A stretch of 64,000 bases of DNA from Beduinella massiliensis (GCF_900199405.1 NZ_LT963430.1:3669894-3733893); one strand, 5' to 3'. Counted from the stretch's first letter, positions 23,448 to 33,130 are shown. Notes: generated from the letters alone by a model not told the origin. Program-made: numbers and translations.

Positions 23448-24581
23448 TTAGGGTAACCGTGTTTCCTCATCATCCTTCTTCTCCTTCGCCCAGGGCAGGC
23501 GAATGCCGCTGACCGCGATGGAGAACAGATCGCCCAGCGCCTTCTGGAAGACCTCCCGCTTGTCGCCGGAAAGGCCCCGCAGCGCTTTGAGCACCGCCTG
23601 CGCGCTCTTTTGCCAGCGCTCGCCCATGTCCGCGAGCGTCTTTTCCTCCGCCGCGGCGAGCACCTCGTACACCGCGTCGCTAAAGACGCGCCGGTCCTCC
23701 GGCGAAAGCCCCTTCAGCCACTTGCGCAGGATGCGGTTGACCTCCAGGCTTTCCGCGCTCAGCTCCGGCTTTTCCATAAAGCGCCGCCCCTCCACCTGCC
23801 AGGAGAACGCGCTGTGCTGCATGATGCCCTTTTCGTCGCTTTCGACCACCGTATAGCGCTTTTCCTGCTCCAGCAGCATGCCGACGACCGAGAAGTGGGG
23901 GATGTACAGCCGGAGCCTCTGGCGAATGCGCGCATAGCCCGGCGAGTCGATCACGCGCTCGTCCTGCCCCGGCCCGTCAAAACTTATGACGCTTTCGATG
24001 CGTTCCTGCACCTTTTCCGGCACGCAGGCGCCCGCGTAGACGGCAAGATTTCCGCCCTTGGAATGCCCGCAGACCGTGATCAGGCCGGAGACGGCCTTTG
24101 CGGCACGCGCGAGGTAACGGGCCGCCTGCTTTTGCGAGGGCACGGGGCTTTCAAAGGAAAGGTTTAAATCCTCCTTCCATCCCACGAGCGAGTCGTCCGT
24201 GCCGCGGAACGCAACCAGCGCCGCACCGCCTGGCAGGGCGAACGTCATCGCGCCGAACTGCTGCTGCTCGTCCTCGCTGAGGATGCTGGTATAGTTCAGG
24301 ATGGGCAGGCCGGAAAAGCGCGTACATTCGGGTAAAAGCGCGAGCAGGGCGCGGTTGCCCTCCCAGAGATAGCCCGTCTGGTGAATGCGCTTCCCCTCGG
24401 GGTCCAGGGCGAGCAGCGCGCGCGCCGCCTCGCCCACGGTGCGCGCCTTGCCCCCCGGCAGGCATTCCCCAAAGGAGACGTAGGACAGCTCCGCGAGCAC
24501 GAGCGAGTCGATGTCGTTTAGCGGGTCCGCCGAAAGCGACAGATCCCCCCGCCAGCGCAGGTAATCCAGCATGTTCGCCAT
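23448..24581 (-). CDS. DUF2974 (Mbeg1-like) alpha/beta hydrolase
   Basis: A 377-residue lipase-like hydrolase. The nucleophile elbow is GHSKGGN (residues 168-174 approximately), with the oxyanion-strand pattern ALVAFRGTDDSLVGWKEDL before it; this combination marks the Mbeg1-like/DUF2974 family of Firmicutes. The N-terminus NMLDYLRWRGDLS is also typical. No signal peptide, so cytoplasmic. Family members are of unknown substrate. GGAGG lies five bases before the ATG. It is monocistronic, followed downstream by AT-rich DNA. Confidence 0.85.
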   Translation of the reverse strand: MANMLDYLRWRGDLSLSADPLNDIDSLVLAELSYVSFGECLPGGKARTVGEAARALLALDPEGKRIHQTGYLWEGNRALLALLPECTRFSGLPILNYTSILSEDEQQQFGAMTFALPGGAALVAFRGTDDSLVGWKEDLNLSFESPVPSQKQAARYLARAAKAVSGLITVCGHSKGGNLAVYAGACVPEKVQERIESVISFDGPGQDERVIDSPGYARIRQRLRLYIPHFSVVGMLLEQEKRYTVVESDEKGIMQHSAFSWQVEGRRFMEKPELSAESLEVNRILRKWLKGLSPEDRRVFSDAVYEVLAAAEEKTLADMGERWQKSAQAVLKALRGLSGDKREVFQKALGDLFSIAVSGIRLPWAKEKKDDEETRLP

Positions 24582-24689
24582 AGCGTCCTCCGGTCGTTTT
24601 TTTCAGATGATTTCAGTATACGGTCACACGACCGCATCCGTCAAGCAAAAACGCGCGTGCCCTCTCAAAAGCCGCCATCTCGCGCGGGC

Positions 24690-25622
24690 TCAGGTCGCCG
24701 CTTCTCCGGCGCGCAGTCCGTCGCCTGGACGCGTCAGCAGGCAGTCATCCCAGCAGCGCAGCGTATGATTGCGAAACAGCACGCCAATCTCCCCCGCCGC
24801 GTACCACTCCAGCAGCACCGAACGGATGGCGCTGCCCCGGTAATTTTCCAGCGATGCCACGTCGACCTGTATCACCGGTTGGCCGTCCACCGCGGCGATC
24901 TTGCGGTGGCAGTCCTTGCCCGCCCAGACCGCGTCCCCAATGTGCGCGTGCCCGTAAAAGTGCATGCGTACGTTGTCCGGCAGCGGTAAAAACTGGTCAT
25001 AGAGCGGCGCCGCGCGGTTTCCGCCGGCAAACGCGTAATGCGAAAGCGTAATGACAGGCTTTTTCAGCCCGGCGACCTGCGCCATCACCGCGCGATAGTC
25101 GTCCCGCGTATAAGGATAAAGCGTGCTATCGCCCCGGATTTCACCGTGGGTCGTATACCAGCGACCCGCCGCGTCCGCATGATCGGTCAGAAAGCAGAGC
25201 GCGAATTCTCCGAGATCCGCCGTGTAATACAGGTCGCTCAGCGTTTCCTGCGTATGCCACTGAGGCAGCGGGCGCACGAATTCCCAAAAGGGCAGGCGCA
25301 TGCCCGAGAGCGTCCTTTCATGATAAGCGAAGTAATCAAAGTCGTGGTTGCCCAGCACGTAGTAAACCGGCGCCTGCACGCGCGAAAGCTGTTCCTGCTG
25401 CATCCGGGCCATTTCCATCAGAAACCCCGGATCATGTCCTTCGACCGCGTCGCCCAGGTAGCAAACCGCGTCGCACGGCATGCGCAGAGAAAGAAAATCG
25501 TCCACCGCCCGGGTCATGCAGTGCGTCGCACGCTGCGGGTACTGCTGCTGTAAGTCCGATACGATCCATACGCGGCGCACGGCCTGTGCAGATGCCGCCG
25601 CGATTACCTTGTCCAGCATCAT
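24690..25622 (-). CDS. Calcineurin-like metallophosphoesterase
   Basis: A 310-residue phosphoesterase of the calcineurin fold. Metal-binding motifs: SDLQQQ (variant of DxH, with Gln in place of His), YLGDAVEGHD, LGNHDFD, SHYAFAGG and YGHAHIGD. The missing His in the first motif is unusual. It follows the sugar-binding protein gene by 73 bp on the same strand and may be the last gene of the ABC operon, in which case it would dephosphorylate or cleave a phosphodiester in the imported substrate (inference). GAGG lies eight bases before the ATG. Confidence 0.85.
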   Translation of the reverse strand: MMLDKVIAAASAQAVRRVWIVSDLQQQYPQRATHCMTRAVDDFLSLRMPCDAVCYLGDAVEGHDPGFLMEMARMQQEQLSRVQAPVYYVLGNHDFDYFAYHERTLSGMRLPFWEFVRPLPQWHTQETLSDLYYTADLGEFALCFLTDHADAAGRWYTTHGEIRGDSTLYPYTRDDYRAVMAQVAGLKKPVITLSHYAFAGGNRAAPLYDQFLPLPDNVRMHFYGHAHIGDAVWAGKDCHRKIAAVDGQPVIQVDVASLENYRGSAIRSVLLEWYAAGEIGVLFRNHTLRCWDDCLLTRPGDGLRAGEAAT

Positions 25623-25695
25623 CCTTCGTTCCTCATTTCCTGTAATGGATGAAAGGAGGCCGCCGCGCGGCGGCAGCCTCCTGTAGTTCGCATCG

Positions 25696-27249
25696 TCATT
25701 TGTGGGCGTCGTAATAGGACTGCCAGTAGCCTACGTACTCGTCGATGCTCAACGTGGAAAGCGTTTTCAGGTGCGCCTGCCATCCCTCTGCGTCGATGCC
25801 GTCCACGATCGCGCGGGCCTTGAACTGGTCGAGGTAATGGCTGATGTCCACGAGCAGCATGTTGCGCTCAGCCTCTTCCTCCGCGTCGCCAAAGCCGTTG
25901 GGGATGTTTTGCGCGGGCGCGTACTTCAGGTACACCTCATTGGCCTCTACCTTCGCCGCGATCCGATCCGCGAACTTCTCCGCCTGCGGGCCGCGGAAGC
26001 GGGAATAGGCGTACAGCGGTGCGCGGGGGCCGGTACCCAGCGTGCGGCGAATCTGCGAGGAGGACGAGCCTTCCGGCACGTTGTCCGTGAAGACCTCCCA
26101 GCGTCCGTCGTCCAGGTAGCGCCAGATTACGCCCTCGGGCCCGTAGTTCCACAGGTTCAGGATATCCAGATCGGAATTGATGTAGTCGTACCAGCGCACC
26201 AGCGCCTCCGGATTCTTGCAGCTCCTGGTGATCGTGAAACCGCCAAGCGAACCCTGCGGCGAGTTGGGCGTGTTGTTCTTGCTCCAAAGCGTCGGACCGT
26301 GCGGCCCTTCGACGGGCTCCAGATAGGTAAAGTCCTGCACGTGGCTGCCCAGAATGATGTTGTCGATGTACCACTCCAGCACGATGCCGGTGACGCAGGT
26401 CTCCGCATTGCCCTTGGCCAGAAACTGCTGATAGTCCTCGGTGAAGTACTCCTGGTTCATCAGGCCCTCTGCATACAGCTTGTGCAGCCACTGCAGCGCC
26501 TCAAAGTACGCATCCTCCGCCGGAGTAAAGATCACCTGGCCGTCCTGCACGCGCACGTGGTGGTCGTTTTCAAGGGTACCGAAAAAGCCGAAGAGGCAAT
26601 CGATCCTCGCCGCGCCGCTGGAAGCGGAGACGAGCAGCGGAATCTCATCCTTCAGCCCGTTGCCGTTCGGGTCCTGATCGCGGAAAGCCACCAGCACGTC
26701 GTAAAATTCATCCACCGTGCGCGGCGCCTGCAGGCCCAGCTTTTCAAGCCACGCCTTGTTGATCCACATCTCGGAGTTGACCATATTCTTCACGTCCGCG
26801 TCGCCTGTGGGCAGCGAGTAAAATTGCCCGTCGCTCAGCGTCAGCGCGCCCTGCATGTCGGGCAGGTCCGCAAAGAGCTGTTTGACGTTGGGCGCACAGT
26901 TTTCCACCAGGCCGTTCAGCGGCGTCAGAACGTCCATGTTGCTCACCACGTCCACCCCGCCGATAAAAGCGTCCGGCAGGTCGCCGGAGGCGAACGCGAG
27001 GTTCACTTTTTCCTGCCAGCCGGAATGCGGAACCTCGATCCACTCAATGTGAATGCCCGTCTGCTCCTCCGTGAAGCGCACGCACTCCTTCTCAGCCCAG
27101 GTATTCTGCGACAGGTCTTCCTTGTCCACCATGATGGTAAACGTCGTCGGTTCGTCTACGATCGGCAGCGCCGCGTCGACCGCCACGGCGGGCAGCGCCA
27201 GGGCGCAAGTCAGCGCGAGCGTCAGCAGCAGGGTAAGGGTTTTGCGCAT
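25696..27249 (-). CDS. Sugar ABC transporter substrate-binding protein
   Basis: A 517-residue extracellular solute-binding protein of the family 1 type (LplA-like), which captures oligosaccharides for the adjacent CUT1 permeases. Signal peptide at residues 1-23 (RKTLTLLLTLALTCALALP), then typical TFTIMVDKEDLSQNTWAEKE. There is no lipobox Cys after the signal peptide, unusual in a monoderm where such proteins are lipid-anchored. RBS AAGGAGG. It is third in the permease-permease-binding protein operon. Confidence 0.9.
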   Translation of the reverse strand: MRKTLTLLLTLALTCALALPAVAVDAALPIVDEPTTFTIMVDKEDLSQNTWAEKECVRFTEEQTGIHIEWIEVPHSGWQEKVNLAFASGDLPDAFIGGVDVVSNMDVLTPLNGLVENCAPNVKQLFADLPDMQGALTLSDGQFYSLPTGDADVKNMVNSEMWINKAWLEKLGLQAPRTVDEFYDVLVAFRDQDPNGNGLKDEIPLLVSASSGAARIDCLFGFFGTLENDHHVRVQDGQVIFTPAEDAYFEALQWLHKLYAEGLMNQEYFTEDYQQFLAKGNAETCVTGIVLEWYIDNIILGSHVQDFTYLEPVEGPHGPTLWSKNNTPNSPQGSLGGFTITRSCKNPEALVRWYDYINSDLDILNLWNYGPEGVIWRYLDDGRWEVFTDNVPEGSSSSQIRRTLGTGPRAPLYAYSRFRGPQAEKFADRIAAKVEANEVYLKYAPAQNIPNGFGDAEEEAERNMLLVDISHYLDQFKARAIVDGIDAEGWQAHLKTLSTLSIDEYVGYWQSYYDAHK

Positions 27250-27318
27250 GAAGATTCCTCCTTCTTAATGTGGAATAACCGGGATGTATGACGACAGGAA
27301 ACGCCGTTCCTGCGCGCA

Positions 27319-28215
27319 TCAGCCTTTAACTGAACCGATCATCACGCCCTTGACGAAGTACTTTTGTACGAACGGATAGATCAGGAGCATGGGCACCGAG
27401 GCCACCACGATGACGCCGTACTTCACCGTCGCGGCGATGCGCTGCATCTCCTGGATGGCGTCCAGATCGCTGATGTCCGCCTGCACCATCTGGCTGCTGA
27501 TCAGGATTTCGCGCAGGATGAGCTGCAGCGGGTATTGTTCCTGGCGGTTCAGGTAGACCAGGGCGTTGAAGTAGCCGTTCCACTGCGCGACCGCGTAGTA
27601 CAGCGCCAGCACCGCCACGATGGACTTGGACAGCGGAACCACGATGTTCATAAAGAACCGGCCGTTCCCGCATCCATCGATGGAGGCGGCTTCAAAGAGT
27701 TCCGGGGGGATGTTGCCCGAAAAGAACGAGCGGGCGATGATGATGTTATAGACCGAAACGCTGCCCAGCAGGATCACCACCCAGGGAGAACCCATCAGCC
27801 CGAGCTGCTTGACCACCAGATAGGTCGGAATGAGTCCGCCGCTGAAATACATCGTGAAGACGTAAAGCAGCATCAGCACGCGCCGCCCCGCGAGGTCGCT
27901 GCGCGAAAAGCTGTAGCCGGCCATGACGGTCGTCGTAACGCCCAGCGCGGTGGTACCGAGGGTGTACAGAATGGAATTGCGGTAACCCGACCAGATGCGC
28001 GCGTCCTGCAGGATGCGCTTATAGCCCACGAGCGACAGGTTCTTGGGCAGCAGAATCACCTGTCCCGTGCTGATGGAGGTCGCGTCGCTGATGGAGGCGA
28101 TGAACACAAAGTAGAGCGGGTAGAGCACTACGAGAAGCGCGAGCACCAGCAGCAGGGTGGAAATCCCGTCGAACACCGCGTCAAAGCGCGTGCGACGCAC
28201 AGGCGCAATTTTCAT
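27319..28215 (-). CDS. Sugar ABC transporter permease, LplC type
   Basis: A 298-residue inner-membrane permease with six predicted helices, first at residues 17-40. The EAA loop EAASIDGCGNGRFFMNIVVP and the C-terminal KYFVKGVMIGSVKG place it in the LplC/YtcP branch of CUT1 carbohydrate permeases. It forms a heterodimer with the LplB-type permease encoded 14 bp upstream. The energising ATPase is not encoded here, as usual for this group, which shares an MsmX-type ATPase. Confidence 0.92.
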   Translation of the reverse strand: MKIAPVRRTRFDAVFDGISTLLLVLALLVVLYPLYFVFIASISDATSISTGQVILLPKNLSLVGYKRILQDARIWSGYRNSILYTLGTTALGVTTTVMAGYSFSRSDLAGRRVLMLLYVFTMYFSGGLIPTYLVVKQLGLMGSPWVVILLGSVSVYNIIIARSFFSGNIPPELFEAASIDGCGNGRFFMNIVVPLSKSIVAVLALYYAVAQWNGYFNALVYLNRQEQYPLQLILREILISSQMVQADISDLDAIQEMQRIAATVKYGVIVVASVPMLLIYPFVQKYFVKGVMIGSVKG

Positions 28216-28229
28216 TTTTCACTCCCCCC

Positions 28230-29168
28230 TTACAACAGGCTCGTGCCCGACATCCTGTCCGCGAGCTTGTTGACCGACAGCAGGATGACCAGATTGACCA
28301 CGTTGTTGAACAGGCCGATGGCTGTGGAGTAGCTGTACTGAGCGCTTAGCAGACCGATCTTGTACACGTAGGTGGAGATGATTTCCGACACGCCCAGATT
28401 GAGGTCGTTTTGCATCAGGTAGACCTTCTCAAAGCCGATACTCAGCACGTTGCCCGTGTTCATGATGAGCAGGATAATCGCCGTGGGCAGGATGGCGGGC
28501 ACGTCCACATGCCAGATACGCTGCAGCTTGTTCGCGCCGTCCACGATCGCGGCCTCGTGAAGCTCCGGGCTCACGCCTGCCAGCGCCGCGATGTAGATCA
28601 CCGAGTTATAGCCGGTGCGCTGCCAGATGTGCGACCCCACGTAGATGTGGCGAAACAGCGACGCGTCCGACAGGAAGGGGACCGGCTTTGCCCCCAGCTT
28701 GCCGAGCAGTTGGTTAAAGATGCCGCTTTGGCTCATAAAAACCATCATCATGCCCACCAAAACCACGGTGGAAATGAAGTGCGGGGCATAGGTGACCATC
28801 TGCGTCACCTTCCGCAGCCGATTTGATACGCTGTAGTTGAGCAGCAGCGCCAGAATGATCGGGAAAGGGAACGCGGCGATCAGCTGGTAGACGCTGAGAA
28901 GGATGGTATTCCGGAGCAGATCGGCAAACATATAGGAGGAAAAAAATTTCTTGAAATGCGCAAGGCCGACCCATGCGCTGTCCCAGATTCCTTTGGAGGG
29001 CACGAATTTCTTAAACGCGATCTGCACCCCGTACAGCGGCCAATAGTGGAACACCGCCAGATAGATCAGCGTAGGCAGTAAAAATACGTACAAAATCCAG
29101 TTTCTGCGGATGCTCCATAGAACTCTTTGACGGCGCGTCCGTTTGCCTGCGGCAGCGGGGGTTTGCAC
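28230..29168 (-). CDS. Sugar ABC transporter permease, LplB type
   Basis: A 312-residue membrane permease of the LplB/YteP branch: N-terminal RRNWILYVFLLPTLIYLAVF, the segment YGVQIAFKKFVPSKGIWDS, EAA loop HEAAIVDGANKLQRIWHVD, and C-terminal SVNKLADRMSG. The start codon is GTG 29168, set by AAGGAGG nine bases upstream. First gene of the transport operon; the AraC-type regulator gene lies upstream on the same strand, separated by a terminator. Confidence 0.92.
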   Translation of the reverse strand: MQTPAAAGKRTRRQRVLWSIRRNWILYVFLLPTLIYLAVFHYWPLYGVQIAFKKFVPSKGIWDSAWVGLAHFKKFFSSYMFADLLRNTILLSVYQLIAAFPFPIILALLLNYSVSNRLRKVTQMVTYAPHFISTVVLVGMMMVFMSQSGIFNQLLGKLGAKPVPFLSDASLFRHIYVGSHIWQRTGYNSVIYIAALAGVSPELHEAAIVDGANKLQRIWHVDVPAILPTAIILLIMNTGNVLSIGFEKVYLMQNDLNLGVSEIISTYVYKIGLLSAQYSYSTAIGLFNNVVNLVILLSVNKLADRMSGTSLL

Positions 29169-29307
29169 GTTTAAGCGCCTCCTTCACGTTTTGATCACAA
29201 CCGTATCAAACCACAGGCCGTCTCCCCGTGCAAGTTGAAGATATTGACCGATTCATCCCATACTTTGTGCGCTCTGTGGACGCAACTGACGTTTCTTGAA
29301 GAAAAGA

Positions 29308-29361
29308 GCGCCGTGCGGGAGGTCTGTTTTCAAACAGAGCTGCCCCGCACGGCGCGTTTTT
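29308..29361. terminator. Terminator between regulator and transport operon
   Basis: GCGCCGTGCGGG (29308-29319) pairs with 29344-29355 (12 bp), with an inner CTGTtttcaaACAG. T-runs exist on both sides (GTTTTTC on plus; CTTTTC on minus). In the minus direction it ends the AraC-type regulator transcript before the ABC operon. Confidence 0.85.
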
Positions 29362-29392
29362 CGCAGGCTATGCGCCTTCTTTTCAACAATCG

Positions 29393-31561
29393 TCACATGC
29401 TTTCCCGTCCTTCCCCCGCCCGCGCCTCCGCCTCCCGGCTCCGAAACGCGGTCGGCGACAGTCCGCAAACCTTTTTAAACGCACGCATGAAGGTCGCGGA
29501 CTGCGCGTAGCCCACGGCGCAGGCGATTTCCGCCACGCTGCACGGGGTCTGCAGCAGCATCTCCTGCGCTAAGCGGATGCGCAGACCTTCCACAAATTCG
29601 GAGACCGAAACGCCCGCGTGGTTTTTAAAGTAATGGCTGAGGTTGGAAATGGAAAGGTGAAAATGATCCGCGACGCGCTGCACGGTGAAATTCTCGTCCC
29701 GGTAATTTTCCGCCAGGTAGTCCTCGATGTCCCGGATCAGCAGGTTCTCCCGGTCTTCCTTCTTCTGCATGCGCGCAGCGAGCAGCGCGGCGGCCTCGCG
29801 CAGCAGCGCCCTCGCGCCGGCCTGCGCGTCCGCCGTCTCCGTGAGCAGAGGCAGCAATTCGCGGGCCGCGCGCGCCCCCTCGGCGTCGCCCTGGGCGTCA
29901 AACCATCCCTGCACGATGTAGAGCACGTCGTAACCCAGCCCGCGGGAATCCACCCCTTCCGCCGTGCCGCCGAGCGCGCTGTTCAGCGTTTCAATCGTAA
30001 ACTGGATGCGCTCCGCCTCGCCAAATTTCAGGGCGTTGCGCAGCGCTTCGCACATCTCCTGTGAGCTTTGCCGGGCGTCTGCATCCCTTAGCGCCGCAGA
30101 CGGTCTCAGGAGGCGGGTATAGGCGCTTGCCAGTTCCGGCAGACGCGCGCAGGGCGGGCTCACCCTGACCGCCGCATTCAGCTCCCGCTCCTTGAGGCGG
30201 GCTTCGATCCGCGCCCCGTCCCGCAGCGCGTCGCCTCGAACGAGGAAGATCACGCTGTGGTTTTCCGGCACCTCCAGGTAGAGCTGAACCGCCTGGGCGT
30301 CCAGCGCGCCGCGCACCGCCTCGACCAGGCGGACGGCAAAGTCCTCGCGTTCACATCCCGCGCCCTGGCCGCGCGTGAGCACGATGCGCCATGCGTCGCC
30401 GCATAGCCGCAGCGACAGCGGCGCGCCGTCCGCGTTGAATGCTTCGGCGCTCGGATAGCCGCCGATCAGCAGCCGCAGGATCAGGCGTTCTTTGGACAGC
30501 GCCTCCGTCCGGCGCACGATCGCGGCGTTGTTTTTGCGCATGGCAAGCAAAGCATTCCGCACGTTTTTCACCGCGTCGTCGGAGCGTTCCATCGCCACCC
30601 CGGCGGTCATCGCGTCGTGCTCCAGCCTGCGGATAGGCACATAGTTCACCCGCATGACCAGGGCGACGACCGTGCCGCCGAGCGCAAAGATCGCGAGCAG
30701 GCCCGTAAAGAACATGCCCCAGAGGCGCGAAATCGGCGCGTTGGCGATCTCGCGCGGCACAGCGTTGAGGTAGATGAGCCCGTCCCGTTCCGAACGCCGG
30801 CGCGCATAGAGCATCGTCGCGCCGGCCATGCGGCTCGTGCCCATGTCCTCCGCCTGCGCAAGCAGACCGGCGATCTCTTCCGGCGTCCAGTCCGCGCCGG
30901 GCGCGCTCGCGTAGAGCACGTTTCCCTCAAGGTCGCAGATGAACGTCAGGCACTGCGGATAGAGCATCGCGCTCTCGCTCAGTCCTGCCAGCGCGCTCGG
31001 ATCGATTTCAAAGATCAGCCCATTCCGCTGGGTAGAGGACACGCGCGCAGAGGCCGCGTACAGGAGTTTACCGCCTTCCTGCGCCCACGGCAGCGAGGAC
31101 AGCCAGGCGCCTCCCTCAGGCCCGGCGAGCAATCGCTCCACCTGCGCTCTTTCGAGCATAGCGCCTTTCAGCTTCCGTTCAAAAAAAATCCCCTTGGGGT
31201 ACAGGGCATTGTATGCGTACACCGTGTCGAGCCCCGTGCCGTAAAAGTACACGGCGTCCACAAAGGAGCTGGACATAAGCCACTGTGAAAGCGCCCGCTG
31301 TGTCTCGTAGAACGCGCCCGTCCTCTTTAAATTCCGATCGAAGAACTCGCTCCGCTGCGTCGTCTGCACCGCGTAAGCGTCCAGCTGAGCGACCTGCATG
31401 GAAACCGCCGCGTTCAACTGCCGTAGCGCGCTCGCGTTGCGTTCGAGCAGTTGATCGCCGCAATAGTGCATGACGATTTGAAAGATCACGGCCGACAGGA
31501 TGCCGATGGGGAGCAGCAGCGTGAGAAGATAGGACAGCAAATACCTGTGAAACGTTTTCAT
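29393..31561 (-). CDS. Membrane-bound AraC-family regulator
   Basis: A 722-residue regulator combining a sensor and a DNA-binding domain. TM1 at residues 8-30 (YLLSYLLTLLLPIGILSAVI), an extracytoplasmic region of about 250 residues, TM2 near 282-305 (LWGMFFTGLLAIFALGGTVV), a cytoplasmic linker, and a C-terminal AraC/XylS double HTH (FTVQRVADHFHLSISNLSHY; SVAEIACAVGYAQSATFMRA). Such proteins control adjacent Lpl-type sugar transporters in Clostridia and Paenibacillus, so regulation of the following ABC operon is the natural reading. It has its own promoter at 31626-31654. Confidence 0.9.
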   Translation of the reverse strand: MKTFHRYLLSYLLTLLLPIGILSAVIFQIVMHYCGDQLLERNASALRQLNAAVSMQVAQLDAYAVQTTQRSEFFDRNLKRTGAFYETQRALSQWLMSSSFVDAVYFYGTGLDTVYAYNALYPKGIFFERKLKGAMLERAQVERLLAGPEGGAWLSSLPWAQEGGKLLYAASARVSSTQRNGLIFEIDPSALAGLSESAMLYPQCLTFICDLEGNVLYASAPGADWTPEEIAGLLAQAEDMGTSRMAGATMLYARRRSERDGLIYLNAVPREIANAPISRLWGMFFTGLLAIFALGGTVVALVMRVNYVPIRRLEHDAMTAGVAMERSDDAVKNVRNALLAMRKNNAAIVRRTEALSKERLILRLLIGGYPSAEAFNADGAPLSLRLCGDAWRIVLTRGQGAGCEREDFAVRLVEAVRGALDAQAVQLYLEVPENHSVIFLVRGDALRDGARIEARLKERELNAAVRVSPPCARLPELASAYTRLLRPSAALRDADARQSSQEMCEALRNALKFGEAERIQFTIETLNSALGGTAEGVDSRGLGYDVLYIVQGWFDAQGDAEGARAARELLPLLTETADAQAGARALLREAAALLAARMQKKEDRENLLIRDIEDYLAENYRDENFTVQRVADHFHLSISNLSHYFKNHAGVSVSEFVEGLRIRLAQEMLLQTPCSVAEIACAVGYAQSATFMRAFKKVCGLSPTAFRSREAEARAGEGRESM

Positions 31562-31625
31562 CGGGCGATTCTCCCTTTCTATCCATCCAAAACCTTGTCA
31601 CCTATGTGATCTTTTCCGGCGTTTT

Positions 31626-31654
31626 AGTATAGCATAATCGACAATTCCGTGCAA
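31626..31654 (-). promoter_or_regulatory. Promoter of AraC-type regulator gene
   Basis: Minus strand TTGCAC, 17-bp spacer, TATACT, 65 bp before the ATG. Confidence 0.65.
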
Positions 31655-31764
31655 ATCCGTCCGAGGTGATTTTATCTTCCCGTGCCAGATTGACAACTAT
31701 ATATCAATTTTTTATGTTATCCCCATACGGGGGATTTCATTTCCATATTGGGAGCAGGTATTTC

Positions 31765-32106
31765 ATGCGCACGCAACACAGGATTTCCGCAACATGTTCC
31801 TTCCTACTGGCCTGTATCCTGCTTTTCTCAGCCTGCGGGGCCGCCGTGGCCGATGGCAAGTTCGCGCCCGGCACCTACACGTCCTGCTCGAAGGGCTTTG
31901 GGGGCGACGTGACCGTCACGGTCGAGGTTTCTGATGCCCGGATCGAGGCCGTCAGAGCGAAAGGTCAGCCGCTGCCCCTCCGCGCCAAGGCGGCGCTGCT
32001 GACCACGGGCGGCTATGGAAATGACGTCTCCCTGATTGCCGATACGGACAGGCGCCTCTTTTTCGTCCGTACCCGTTGCACCCCAGCCCCGATGCTGATA
32101 CAATGA
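31765..32106 (+). pseudogene. Remnant of FMN/FAD reductase lipoprotein
   Basis: A 113-residue open frame that looks like an internally deleted flavoprotein. It has a lipoprotein signal (LLACILLFSACG), then the beginning of an FMN-binding domain (FAPGTYTSCSKGFGGDVTVT). Next, without the SGAT flavin site, comes a piece of a fumarate/urocanate-reductase FAD domain (KAALLTTGGYGND, compare the A-x-V-x-A-[TS]-GG-[FY]-G strand). Full members are about 500-600 residues. After the TGA at 32104 I see no further homologous sequence. ATG 31765 has GGGAG upstream, so it may still be translated. Confidence 0.6.
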
Positions 32107-32185
32107 ACAGGCGGGGGTTTGTCCCGCGACCGTTCGCTTTGCGCGGCGAATCCCGCCCCAGAGCGCGGGACATGAAGGAGGATCT

Positions 32186-33124
32186 ATGGCATTAAACGAA
32201 GCCTGGCGGGCAGCGCTCAAGGCGCTGTCGTACCCGGACATCGACCTGACGAAGAATTACAAGCTCTGGCGGGCGTTTCAGGACGCCGCACCGGCGCTGA
32301 TTTCCAAGATTTCCGGCAGTGCGCGCGACATTGAAATCGCGGGCGTGCCCGTGCGCGTGTTCACGCCGGACGAGGGTGCGCGCCGCCCGGGCGTGCTGCT
32401 CTTCTTTCACGGCGGCGGCTGGGTGACGGGCTCCATCGTGAGCTACCATACGATTTGCAGCCACCTTTGTGAAAACACGGGGCGCACCGTACTATCCGTC
32501 GGCTACCGGCTCGCGCCGGAGCATCGCTTTCCCGCGGGGCTGGAGGATTGCTACGCCGTCACCCAGGCGCTCCTTTCGGGGGACCCGGCGTTCCCGGTAG
32601 CGCCGGAGGACGTGACGCTCGTCGGCGACAGCGCGGGCGGCAACCTCGCCGCCGCTGTCTCGCTGCTGTCGCTCCATCGGGGCGGACGCCTCCCCAGGCA
32701 GGAGATCCTCTTCTACCCCGTCACGCAGTCGGACTTTACGGAGGATTCGCCTTTTCCCTCCGTGCGGGAAAACGGCACCGATTACCTGCTGACCGCGCGC
32801 ATGATGCGCGAATACCTCGCATTGTATGTACGCGAGGACGAGGACGCAAAAAGCCCTTATCTCGCCCCGCTGTACGCGCCCTCGCTCCGCGGCATGCCGC
32901 CAACGCTGGTGGTCACGGCGCAGTACGACCCCCTGCGCGACGAGGGCGAGGCCTTCGCCCGCAGGCTCACGCAGGAGGGCGTCCCCACTACGCTTTCGCG
33001 CGTGGACGACGCGCTGCACGGCTTTCTGTCGCTGCCCCCGCGCTTTTCGCAGACGAAGCTCGGGTATGAATTGATCTGCAACTTTCTGGCGGAGACGCAG
33101 GCCGTTCCCGTCGATTCGAGGTGA
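32186..33124 (+). CDS. HSL-family alpha/beta hydrolase (esterase)
   Basis: A 312-residue carboxylesterase of the hormone-sensitive-lipase family. Oxyanion motif FFHGGGWVTG, nucleophile VGDSAGGN, and the Asp/His pair near YDPLRDEG and DDALHGFLSLP are present. No signal peptide. GGAGG precedes the ATG. It is the first of three tightly packed genes (6-bp and 4-bp gaps) with an acyltransferase and a zinc-ribbon membrane protein, so it likely removes or supplies an acyl group in the same pathway. Confidence 0.9.
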   Translation: MALNEAWRAALKALSYPDIDLTKNYKLWRAFQDAAPALISKISGSARDIEIAGVPVRVFTPDEGARRPGVLLFFHGGGWVTGSIVSYHTICSHLCENTGRTVLSVGYRLAPEHRFPAGLEDCYAVTQALLSGDPAFPVAPEDVTLVGDSAGGNLAAAVSLLSLHRGGRLPRQEILFYPVTQSDFTEDSPFPSVRENGTDYLLTARMMREYLALYVREDEDAKSPYLAPLYAPSLRGMPPTLVVTAQYDPLRDEGEAFARRLTQEGVPTTLSRVDDALHGFLSLPPRFSQTKLGYELICNFLAETQAVPVDSR

Positions 33125-33130
33125 AATCCC

